Of a stretch of DNA of 35,937 nucleotides, positions 8,508-15,829 are shown one piece after another. The notes under the pieces were generated by a model, which did no database searches, was not told the origin of the DNA, and worked only from the letters and a program-made list of their open reading frames with translations. Made by a program: the position numbers and the translations under genes. Position 1 is the first letter of the stretch, and each line of letters starts with the position of its first letter. The stretch lies in contig JAIORV010000172.1 of assembly GCA_021107945.1 (NCBI GenBank), positions 1-35,937 on the forward strand, in the 5' to 3' direction. The DNA comes from Vulcanimicrobiota bacterium. GTDB lineage: Bacteria > Vulcanimicrobiota > JAJTBE01.

Positions 8508-8597
8508 AACTATTCAGCCATGCCATTTTCATGTTTACATGACGTTTCGTTTATATCTCTGCGTCCTTTGCGTCCTCTGCGGTGAATAGTAACTTTT

Positions 8598-9905
8598 TTA
8601 TTTATTAATAATATTATTCTCAATAATAAGCTCGAGAAGATCCCGGGCAATCAATTCATGTCCTTTTTTGTTTGGATGCATTACATCTATCAGCACTTCT
8701 TCATATGGGTGATCATTCCATCCCTTCAACAAGTCGAGAAAAAGAAATCCTCTCTCCTGTGCGCTTTCTTTCATAATTCCCCTGTAATCCTCAATTGTCT
8801 TTCCATAAGCCTGCAGGGGCATTGATATTGTAATAACATCTGCCCCCCGTTTCTTTGCCTCGTCTTGTATATCTTTCAGATTCTTTCTCAATTGTTTTGC
8901 GGTGACTCTGTTTGTCTCACTTCCTCTGTCGGGAGACATAGCAAATTTGGGATTTGACCTGACACGGGCATTGAGGATTGCTTGTTTGAATGTGAGATAA
9001 ATATTGCTTTTATATAACAGTCTGAATATGGGAGTCAAGATTACGCCTGGAGCGCGTTGGACATCTTGCTTCCATTCCATCTGTGGATCGTCGTTAAAGG
9101 AGATAATGATGAGATTGGGGGAAAATTTCCATCCTCTCTCCTTCATAAACGTCGCCGCCTGGTGTGTTGTATAACCACTGACCGCCCCGTTTATAAACCG
9201 GACGTCCTTCTGGGGATATTTCTTCCTTAAATCTCTTGAGAGAATCGCACCGAATGTCTCATCATCGGCAACACCAAAACCGAACGCCGAGGAATCACCC
9301 AGAACCATTACCCGGTATTGCCCCGGTGGTTTTTTCATGGAAATCTCCGGACTCCTGAAACCATGAGAGTTCGTAAAAACCTTGTCTTGTAACAAATTCA
9401 TATTTAGCAAGCCGGGTGATAACTCCCAGAAAAGGGTGGGGTGAGGACGATGCATCAATTCCTCCACCTTGAGATAATGGGACATGGCACATTCGGTACA
9501 GGTAAATATAAATACAAGGGAAAGCACAATTGACAATGCCTTTTTCCATCCCTTCAATCTGTAAAAGAAGAGAAAATCAAGGCAAAGGTAAAATGTAATG
9601 CAAGCAAGAAGCATAGCAATGCCCGCATCCCTTACGATGCTGTGGGGATAGCTGATAAGGGTAGAGTAGTAAGGAAGCAGGGGCGGATATTCCCCTTGTT
9701 TATCAGCCAGATGAAAGTTGCCATAGAATTCAATGAAATGGCGTATATAGAAAAATGTGGCAAGTAAAAAAATAACGATCATAACAATATAAAGAATTCT
9801 TAAAATGGGAAATGGGCGTTTCTCTTTTTTTACGCCTTCATTTTGTTCACTGACCTTGTTCTTACCGAGTTCTTTATTCTTCTTATTATTATTCTTTTTC
9901 TCCAT
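8598..9905 (-). CDS. Membrane-anchored SGNH/GDSL hydrolase
   Basis: This 435-aa protein has a Lys/Asn-rich cytoplasmic tail (1-30), three TM helices (about 33-57, 88-115, 122-140), and a C-terminal SGNH hydrolase domain. The block I motif is VMVLGDSSAFGFG (catalytic Ser205), the oxyanion block is probably NGAVSGYTT, and the catalytic Asp/His pair is DVMHPN (Asp407, His410). Such enzymes act as esterases or acyltransferases on envelope glycans or lipids; the substrate here is unknown. Its start overlaps the end of rbgA by 17 bp, so it is co-transcribed with the ribosome-assembly genes. This position next to rbgA is not one I recognise from other genomes. Confidence 0.85.
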   Translation of the reverse strand: MEKKNNNKKNKELGKNKVSEQNEGVKKEKRPFPILRILYIVMIVIFLLATFFYIRHFIEFYGNFHLADKQGEYPPLLPYYSTLISYPHSIVRDAGIAMLLACITFYLCLDFLFFYRLKGWKKALSIVLSLVFIFTCTECAMSHYLKVEELMHRPHPTLFWELSPGLLNMNLLQDKVFTNSHGFRSPEISMKKPPGQYRVMVLGDSSAFGFGVADDETFGAILSRDLRKKYPQKDVRFINGAVSGYTTHQAATFMKERGWKFSPNLIIISFNDDPQMEWKQDVQRAPGVILTPIFRLLYKSNIYLTFKQAILNARVRSNPKFAMSPDRGSETNRVTAKQLRKNLKDIQDEAKKRGADVITISMPLQAYGKTIEDYRGIMKESAQERGFLFLDLLKGWNDHPYEEVLIDVMHPNKKGHELIARDLLELIIENNIINK

Positions 9906-10800
9906 CCTTGATTGTAAATTCCTCCGGTCTTTCCAGGGAAATCCTGCCTGTTTTGCCTTCCCTGAACATCTTTAATATCTGGATGCATGCCTTATCGACA
10001 TCAATTCTTCCACCGGCTTTCAGGATTCGTCTTGTATGTGTAAATTCCTTTAGAACCTGCAGGGGGTCCATTTTTGTGTAATCTTCATTTGAATCGCCAA
10101 ATATTGATGAATTGAAAACCTTCTTGTTAATAAGGAAGCTTATCAATTTCAATACGATTTCTTCCACGGGGAGGATCTCCTGTTTGATTATTCCTACCGC
10201 TCCCAATTTCCAAGAGGCTTCTGGCAAATCGATCCTGGGGGGCATAATCCCCGGAGAGTCGAGTATCTCCATGCCGTCTTTTAATTTGAGCCATTGTTTA
10301 CCTCTCGTTAACCCGGGCTTTTTACCCGTTTTGGCTCTTTTTTGAGGAGCAAGAATGTTGATCACAGAAGATTTTCCAGCGTTCGGCACTCCCACCACGC
10401 CTATTCTGAAAGCTTTTTTAATGTAATAATTCCGCCCCAATGCCTTTCTTTCCAAGTATTTATCCTGGTGTTTTTTGAGAAAACCTTGCCTTTGCAGATC
10501 AAGAAACTTCAATAGTTTTTTTCTGCCGGCTCCCGTCTTACATGAAATGAGAACGGCATTAATTCCCTTGTTTTGGAAATATGATATCCATTCCATATTT
10601 ATCTTCACCGATGAAAGATCTTCCTTATTCAGAAGATAGATTATAGGCTTGTTTTTAAATAGCTCACCAAGGATTGGGTTCATAGAAGAAAGAGGACACC
10701 TTGCATCAAGGACGTTAAGAACGACCGAGATGCTCTTGAGGTCGGAAGAGAGTGAATCTACCGCTTTTTTCATATGTCCGGGGAACCATGATATTTTCAT
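9889..10800 (-). CDS. rbgA: Ribosome biogenesis GTPase RbgA (YlqF)
   Basis: This 303-aa circularly permuted GTPase has the family hallmark N-terminus MKISWFPGHMKKA. The G4 motif NKED (58-61) comes first, then G1 GVPNAGKS (137-144), then G3 DSPG (181-184). RbgA assists late assembly of the 50S subunit in bacteria and in mitochondria. Its place downstream of rplS and lepB matches the order seen in Firmicutes (rplS-rbgA). ATG 10800 lacks a clear Shine-Dalgarno sequence but fits the conserved N-terminus. It overlaps the SGNH hydrolase gene by 17 bp. Confidence 0.96.
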   Translation of the reverse strand: MKISWFPGHMKKAVDSLSSDLKSISVVLNVLDARCPLSSMNPILGELFKNKPIIYLLNKEDLSSVKINMEWISYFQNKGINAVLISCKTGAGRKKLLKFLDLQRQGFLKKHQDKYLERKALGRNYYIKKAFRIGVVGVPNAGKSSVINILAPQKRAKTGKKPGLTRGKQWLKLKDGMEILDSPGIMPPRIDLPEASWKLGAVGIIKQEILPVEEIVLKLISFLINKKVFNSSIFGDSNEDYTKMDPLQVLKEFTHTRRILKAGGRIDVDKACIQILKMFREGKTGRISLERPEEFTIKDGEKE

Positions 10801-11010
10801 TTTTGTATCAATTCACTGCACAGACCACAGAGTCTGGAAATTACAAACATTTCTTTTGATACCCACTTTGAGCTTCTTGGGGCAGGTAGGGTTGGGTCAT
10901 TTGCAGATTTTTTTTATTTTAACTTCCTCCTTATGAAATGACAAGCATTTTGGAGGAGTGAATAGTTTCTCGTTTTATCAGAATCAATTTATTTTCCGGC
11001 GTTTTCTGTT

Positions 11011-11655
11011 TTACTTAAACCACACAAAAGATTCCGGGGGCCAGAACCTCAACGCCGCTTTACCGCGGATCTTTTTCATTGATACGGGTCCCCATACCCT
11101 GCTATCTTCGCTGTTCTCGCGGTTGTCGCCCAGTACAAACACCTCGTCCGACGCAAGCTCGAGACTCTCCATGTCGCCCAGATCGTAAGTATTTGCAATA
11201 TAGGGCTCATCAAGAGATTTGCCGTTTATATAGACTACTCCGTCCCTTATCAGAACCTCCTCATTCGGGAGTCCGATAACCCTCTTGATGTAATCTTTCT
11301 GCGGGTTTCCGGGGCAGCTAAAGACAACGATTTCTCCTCTTTTTGGACTATGAAAACGGTATGTGAAAAGGTTTACAATTATCCTGTTGTTTGTATCAAG
11401 AGAAGGAAACATTGACTGTCCCTGTACAACAGAAACCCTGCCGATGAAATTGATAATAATAAGGGTAAGCACTACAACCTGGAGGGAGCAAATTGCCATT
11501 TCCTTGAAGAATGAAGCGATCTTTTGCTTTATGTCTAATTGACCTGACTCTGACAATTCATCGGAAGCACCTTCAGTATCTTCCATAATTACCTCAGTAA
11601 TTACCTCAGTAATTACCTCAGTTTTATCGCAGGATTCATTTTCCTCGATTTCCAT
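11011..11655 (-). CDS. lepB: Signal peptidase I, copy 1
   Basis: This 214-aa membrane peptidase removes signal peptides from exported proteins. It has one TM helix (about 52-72), the catalytic Ser81 in GQSMFPSL, the general base Lys124 in DYIKRVIG, and box E GDNRENSEDSR. The start is uncertain: the frame opens at 11703, but ATG 11655 has GGAG six bases upstream. The N-terminal tail is acidic and holds a VITE repeat encoded by three exact 12-bp units (11586-11621). It sits directly downstream of a second signal peptidase gene, so the two are tandem paralogues of clearly different sequence. Confidence 0.93.
   Translation of the reverse strand: MEIEENESCDKTEVITEVITEVIMEDTEGASDELSESGQLDIKQKIASFFKEMAICSLQVVVLTLIIINFIGRVSVVQGQSMFPSLDTNNRIIVNLFTYRFHSPKRGEIVVFSCPGNPQKDYIKRVIGLPNEEVLIRDGVVYINGKSLDEPYIANTYDLGDMESLELASDEVFVLGDNRENSEDSRVWGPVSMKKIRGKAALRFWPPESFVWFK
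11586..11621. repeat. Three 12-bp tandem units inside lepB copy 1
   Basis: TAATTACCTCAG is repeated exactly three times and encodes Glu-Val-Ile-Thr repeats in the cytoplasmic tail of the signal peptidase. Exact units in a coding region suggest recent slippage and possible length variation. Confidence 0.85.
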
Positions 11656-11710
11656 GTTTCGCTCCATTTTCAGATTATTCCGGTGACTCATAATTGTATG
11701 CATTCAAGCT

Positions 11711-12322
11711 CTATTTCAAAATTCTGATCCTGCTAATCGGTAAAATTATCAGCACCGCCTTACCCACAACATTCTTCACAGGAAGAAATCCCCAGACATG
11801 GGAATCCGCGCTGGAAGGCCGGTTATCACCCATAACAAAAAGGTTCCCGGAAGGCACTTTCATCGGAGGATAGTAATAATCCGGCTCAAACTCCACGTAT
11901 GGCTCATCTTTGGCCTCTCCGTTAATAAATACTTTCCCGCCCCTGACGGAGATTGTGTCGCCCTCCAGAGCCATAACCCTTTTAATAAAGTCTTTTCCTT
12001 CGGCGTTTGCCTCCGGCGGTGGCTTGAAGACTACAACATCACCGTATGTGGGTTCTTTTAGCTTGTAAATAAATTCATTGACCAGGATATAATCCTTGAC
12101 TTTGAGTGTGGGGATCATCGAACCTGACGGAATATAAAATGTCCGAAAAAGGAAATGAATTATAAAAAGCGCCGCCACACCCGCGATAATAATTGAATCA
12201 ACATATTCAAGTACTACGCGGCGAGTTTTTGGATTCTTACGGCCAAATTTCGGAAAAACAAACGTGGCGCCCCTTCCGACACCCAGCATAAGGATTAATA
12301 CAGCCAACTGCTTTGCAGTCAA
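11711..12322 (-). CDS. lepB: Signal peptidase I, copy 2
   Basis: This 203-aa signal peptidase I has one or two N-terminal hydrophobic segments (about 5-20 and 43-60), the nucleophile Ser68 in IPSGSMIPTL, Lys114 in DFIKRVMAL, and box E GDNRPSSADSHVWG. The start is TTG 12322 with AAGGAGC upstream. It lies 15 bp downstream of rplS, so the two are co-transcribed. Two adjacent LepB genes may divide the load between general and special substrates, but the sequence does not show which does what. Confidence 0.95.
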   Translation of the reverse strand: MTAKQLAVLILMLGVGRGATFVFPKFGRKNPKTRRVVLEYVDSIIIAGVAALFIIHFLFRTFYIPSGSMIPTLKVKDYILVNEFIYKLKEPTYGDVVVFKPPPEANAEGKDFIKRVMALEGDTISVRGGKVFINGEAKDEPYVEFEPDYYYPPMKVPSGNLFVMGDNRPSSADSHVWGFLPVKNVVGKAVLIILPISRIRILK

Positions 12323-12337
12323 TTTAATATTCGCTCC

Positions 12338-12691
12338 TTATTTAAACCTTTTTTCCTTGACTCGAGTCGCTGCCTTACCAATTCTTTTCCGCAGATAGTA
12401 AAGTTTGGCTCTTCGAACATCTCCTCTACGCTTGATCTCAATGTTTGCCAGGCGGGGAGAATGGATGGGAAATGTTCTCTCTACACCGATTCCATGACTT
12501 GCAATCTTGCGAAGAGTAAACATCTCATTCACGCCGTTTCCGTTTCGGGAAATGCATATACCTTCGAATGCCTGTAACCTTTCTTTTCCTCCCTCGACTA
12601 CCTTTATCTGGATTCTGACTGTATCGCCAGGTCCGAGGTCGGGGATACTCTCTTTCAACTGTTGTCTTTCGATAATATCAATAAGATCCAT
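12338..12691 (-). CDS. rplS: 50S ribosomal protein L19
   Basis: The 117-aa L19 has the conserved [24 protein letters not shown] core and the basic [15 protein letters not shown]-terminal part. The open frame reaches back to 12775, but ATG 12691 is right: the family begins near MDLIDIIE and AAAGGGG lies upstream. L19 sits at the 30S-50S interface. In many bacteria it follows trmD; here trmD is absent and the upstream neighbour is the PARIS-like pair. A long leader with a hairpin precedes it. Confidence 0.97.
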   Translation of the reverse strand: MDLIDIIERQQLKESIPDLGPGDTVRIQIKVVEGGKERLQAFEGICISRNGNGVNEMFTLRKIASHGIGVERTFPIHSPRLANIEIKRRGDVRRAKLYYLRKRIGKAATRVKEKRFK

Positions 12692-12774
12692 TTTTTTACC
12701 CCTTTCGTGGAACTTATCAGCTTGCTGATTAAATATTTCAACCGGATAAGTATGCAGTATATTATAAATTTTCA

Positions 12775-12827
12775 TTGCCCCGTTGGTGTATTATTATTTG
12801 TACATAAAAAATTCACCCAATGGGCAA
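12775..12827 (-). promoter_or_regulatory. Imperfect hairpin in the rplS leader
   Basis: TTGCCCCGTTGGTG (12775-12788) and CACCCAATGGGCAA (12814-12827) can pair at 11 of 14 positions around an AT-rich loop, about 85 bp upstream of the rplS start. It may be part of an autoregulatory ribosomal-protein leader. It is not recognised as a named family. Confidence 0.35.
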
Positions 12828-13100
12828 GGGAGATTATAACATGTTTTTAACATATTGGCAATAACATTCTGAATATTTATATTAAAGATCGTTGTTTTGC
12901 CGCAAAAGTCATAAGGGGGAATAGAAATTGGAAGCATGGTGGTTGGGGTTCCTTTCATTTGGGCTGTCCAAAAACTTAGCAGAGGCATTATACCATTTTG
13001 CTGTTAAATTTACCACATGGGTGAAAACTGGTAGCTGCGGCGTCCCCGGAGGAGAAAATGTGAAGAGTAATTTTGATCGGTAATATAAATATTTCTTTCT
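12828..13100. other. Gap between the PARIS-like pair and rplS
   Basis: No gene is supported; a 64-codon minus-strand frame at 12794-12988 has no ribosome-binding site or recognisable content. The gap should contain the rplS promoter and the 3' end of the ariB transcript. A GC-rich word of the GCGGCGTCCCCGG type (about 13037-13049) resembles short GACGTC-centred elements in two other spacers. Confidence 0.45.
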
Positions 13101-13964
13101 TTATTGTTTTGGAAATACCAAGTAAGGACTATTTGTCTCTTCCCATTTACACATTGATTCATACAGTTTTGTTTCCCGGAAGAATCTTAAATCATATCCC
13201 AACCTCAAAGCTTTTTCCAGTATGTCCGGATTAACCTCACCGGTATTATTCGAGCCCCATAGTTTCATTAAGCCGATTGACAATATCCATACCATATCAT
13301 GCCCACAGCAGATCAGCCAGGGGTTGATTTTTTTACCCTGTAATTCATCAATTTCTCTTTTGATCTCGTTTTCATCAATTTCATGTTTATTTGAATTATC
13401 TTTTACTTTTTTAATAAGAACTCCAATGTCAATCGTCAGTTCATCTTTTTTAATGAATTTACTGAATTTTAAATCTTTGAAATCAAGTTCAAGATTTCTC
13501 TTTAAAGATATCCATCTCAAATGCCCGATAGGCTTTGAACACTTTAACATTTTTCGGCGAATTTCTTTCCCGATTTCGTTCTTTGTCCCGGTCAGCTTAT
13601 CAGGGGAGCCGAACTCGTTGATTATTTTTTCAAGTGTCGGGCTTTTTAATATCATCGATTCAACATCATGCGTGTCGGTCAGGAACAGGTTCAGGCTTTC
13701 GTGAGATATTCCGTCAACCTCCCGGAAGTCATTATCAATTATTGCCAGAAATCCACCAAAACCATCTTCCTCCAGAATCTCCAGTATTTTGACGGCATTT
13801 TCCTTTCCTTCTGCAATGATGATTTCACATAATTTATTATCCACAAAATTTTCAAACAGATTTGAATCCGTTTTCCCCTCTACAATCATGAATGATCCCT
13901 TGAAGATCTGGCGTTGCATACGGATTTCATTTGCCTTGATATTAGGACCGAGAAGTTCTCTCAT
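13101..13964 (-). CDS. ariB: DUF4435 TOPRIM effector, AriB-like (PARIS)
   Basis: This 287-aa protein contains a DUF4435 TOPRIM domain. Visible motifs are MIVEGKTD (acidic Glu29), FLAIIDNDF (Asp77, Asp79) and THDVESMIL. In PARIS defence, AriB is held by the AriA ATPase and, when phage anti-restriction proteins such as Ocr are sensed, is released to act as a toxic nuclease reported to cut host tRNA. The open frame reaches 14099, but ATG 13964 is favoured: it overlaps the ATPase stop as ATGA, has AAAGGAG upstream, and gives the usual MRELLGPN start. Assignment rests on the DUF4435 motifs plus the adjacent ATPase. Other DUF4435 defence pairs exist, so the exact type is less certain than the family. 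Confidence 0.85.
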   Translation of the reverse strand: MRELLGPNIKANEIRMQRQIFKGSFMIVEGKTDSNLFENFVDNKLCEIIIAEGKENAVKILEILEEDGFGGFLAIIDNDFREVDGISHESLNLFLTDTHDVESMILKSPTLEKIINEFGSPDKLTGTKNEIGKEIRRKMLKCSKPIGHLRWISLKRNLELDFKDLKFSKFIKKDELTIDIGVLIKKVKDNSNKHEIDENEIKREIDELQGKKINPWLICCGHDMVWILSIGLMKLWGSNNTGEVNPDILEKALRLGYDLRFFRETKLYESMCKWEETNSPYLVFPKQ

Positions 13965-15292
13965 TCCCCGACTCCTTTTAATTCCACTGTCAACTTCCAT
14001 CTCTCGTTTATTATCTGTGGCGAATGGGTGGCAATCAAAAAATCCAGGTTTACCATTTTTGCAATTCTCTGTAAATCTCTTATGAAGTCCTTTTGCCATG
14101 CCACATGTAATGATATCTCGGGCTCATCAATCAGAATCATTGATCCTGGATTTACTTCAAATAACATGGCGTAGAGGAGGACGAGTTGATGTTGCTCGCC
14201 AGATGAGAGATCAGAGGGATTTATAATATTTCCGTTATTATCCGTGAATACGAATCCCTTTTCTTTGCTTATAGACATCTCTTTATATGAAAAATGATTA
14301 TTTATTATTGTTTTCATAAGCTCAATTTTATCGGACATTTCATCAAAAATACTCAGTTTCTCTTCCGTGTCATTTATATATAATGATAAAACCTCTTTTT
14401 TTGCGCTATCGATATCACCCATGGGAATTTCTACTCCCTCATCTTTCTCAAGAAGTCCTGTGTCCATAAGTTTTCTTCTTCTTTTTTCCAGATTATTAAG
14501 CTCTTCCCTGAGATATCTTTCATCAAGCTTTTCATTATTGCTTAATTGAAGAAGCCTGTTAGGAAAAGTACTATCCAGCTTTTGAGACAATTCCGCCGAC
14601 TCTGCAAGTTTAGCTTCTATTTTTTTTGATAATTCTTCCGAATATTTTTCTACAACCTTAGTTTTTCTCGGATTGATTCTACGACTTCTATGTGTTCCTT
14701 CTTCAGGTATTATCAACAATCTCTGTGTTTCAATGAAATAGATTGGAGGAGATTCAATAATATTTTCAAGCCATTCAGGTTTATTCATTGGCAGGTTGAA
14801 ATTGTAATGTTTCATTATCTGACTTAAAGAAATTATCCTCCCGGACCTATCATCTATCCACCTTTCCCGTCCAATTCGTGATAAGTTAGGCATTATTTCT
14901 TCTATCATTTCAATGGAAAATTCATGCTTTAATAATTCAGGAAAAAAATCAAGTTGTTTGTCAGAACCGTTTTTTCCAGGGTAAATTAAGGGTTGTTTTC
15001 CAGGCTTTTCATAAATGAATAAAAAACCCGGGATTTCAACTGGATCATTTTCACTTTTTTTCTTTATAGAGTAAACAGAAGAGTCATCAAATATCAAATC
15101 ATACTTATCAAAAGGAATCTTATGCAAAATCTCAAGATCAAATGAAAAAGATGCCTTAATCAACTTCAATATATTCGTCTTCCCATACCCGTTCGGTCCG
15201 TGGATTATTGTTATATGCTCGTCCAGATTCAAAGGAATTGTATAATCGAACATCCCAAAAAGCTTTTTAACTGAAATTTCCTTTATTCGCAT
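13961..15292 (-). CDS. ariA: AAA ATPase, AriA-like (PARIS)
   Basis: This 443-aa SMC/ABC-like ATPase has Walker A GPNGYGKT (32-39), a PPIYFIETQRLLII segment, a coiled-coil-like middle (about residues 220-300, Glu/Lys/Leu rich), the signature SSGEQHQ, and Walker B ILIDEPEISLH (Asp389/Glu390) followed by ATHSP. This layout and the coupled DUF4435 gene fit AriA of PARIS, which assembles into a sensor complex that holds AriB inactive. ATG 15292 has only a weak GGTGAT upstream. The gene shares the AAA_15/21 type with the RloB partner at 1.5-2.8 kb, but the sequences are clearly different, so this is a second, independent system. Confidence 0.85.
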   Translation of the reverse strand: MRIKEISVKKLFGMFDYTIPLNLDEHITIIHGPNGYGKTNILKLIKASFSFDLEILHKIPFDKYDLIFDDSSVYSIKKKSENDPVEIPGFLFIYEKPGKQPLIYPGKNGSDKQLDFFPELLKHEFSIEMIEEIMPNLSRIGRERWIDDRSGRIISLSQIMKHYNFNLPMNKPEWLENIIESPPIYFIETQRLLIIPEEGTHRSRRINPRKTKVVEKYSEELSKKIEAKLAESAELSQKLDSTFPNRLLQLSNNEKLDERYLREELNNLEKRRRKLMDTGLLEKDEGVEIPMGDIDSAKKEVLSLYINDTEEKLSIFDEMSDKIELMKTIINNHFSYKEMSISKEKGFVFTDNNGNIINPSDLSSGEQHQLVLLYAMLFEVNPGSMILIDEPEISLHVAWQKDFIRDLQRIAKMVNLDFLIATHSPQIINERWKLTVELKGVGE

Positions 15293-15829
15293 TCATATCA
15301 CCCGACTATTAAGATTAAGACTTACGCAAATGTCATTCAGAAACCTGTGTTGAACCCCGGCCTTCTCCGGAGCAGGCTTGTTTCAGTATTTGTTTCGGAA
15401 TCTGACAATGACACCGTTTGATTAATAGAGCCTGAAACAGGTTCAAAATGACTATTAACATTTAATAACATTTTTACGAATACCAAGTCTATCTGATTTA
15501 CCTGTGAGGATTAGCTTTAACAATCTGTGTTTGTTTCTCTATTCCCACCCATCATCCTTTATGTAAAAAGAGGATTAAAATGCAAGGAGAATTATATTTT
15601 CTTCGGTGGGGATATTTCTATTAGTTAAGCCATTTATCGGGACGGGGACGTCCCTCCTACAGATCTGACATTCGTCATCCGTTCCCCTTTGTGGTCTTTG
15701 CGGTGAATAAACATATCCGGCATCCGATTTCCATTCTTCTTTGCATTTTGCAGGATTACTCAAACAAGGAATCAGAAGGAATGTTGTAGAAATTTTCATA
15801 TTAAAATAATGCTAAACAGGTGAATGAAA
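15293..15829. other. 537-bp divergent spacer upstream of the PARIS-like pair
   Basis: It must carry the ariA promoter (minus) and that of the plus-strand gene at 15830. It contains a short element with inverted ends (15332-15452), a GGGACGGGGACGTCCC palindrome (15638-15653), and a dispersed CTTTGTGGTCTTTGCGGTGA word (15687-15706). The 74-codon minus-strand frame at 15575-15799 is made of these repeats and is not a credible gene. Confidence 0.5.
15332..15452. repeat. Short element with inverted GTCATT ends
   Basis: It starts GTCATTCAGAAACCTG and ends CAGGTTCAAAATGAC, which are imperfect inverted repeats. The preceding word GACTTACGCAA resembles GACATACGCAA before the longer element at 21668, suggesting a related family. 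It contains no coding sequence. Confidence 0.45.

Larger units (their letters stand above)
8183..8597. other. 415-bp convergent spacer
   Basis: It separates the plus-strand glycosyltransferase from the minus-strand SGNH hydrolase. No gene is supported. It holds a two-hairpin structure ending in a strong terminator (8448-8507) and a piece of the dispersed family reading TCTGCGTCCTTTGCGTCC (about 8557-8574, continuing to GCGGTGAA at 8588). It also contains the tandem words GGGACTATCCGGGATAG and GGACTATTGGGACTATTA (8268-8310). Confidence 0.55.

Noticed and set aside
12692-12775. 28-residue N-terminal extension of L19
   Set aside because: Not found in the family; ATG 12691 has a ribosome-binding site and the conserved start.
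13965-14099. 45-residue N-terminal extension of the AriB-like protein
   Set aside because: It would overlap the ATPase gene deeply; ATG 13964 has a good SD and the ATGA coupling typical of such pairs.
15575-15799. 74-codon minus-strand frame with a signal-like start
   Set aside because: Built from dispersed repeat words, no ribosome-binding site, and no similarity to a known family.
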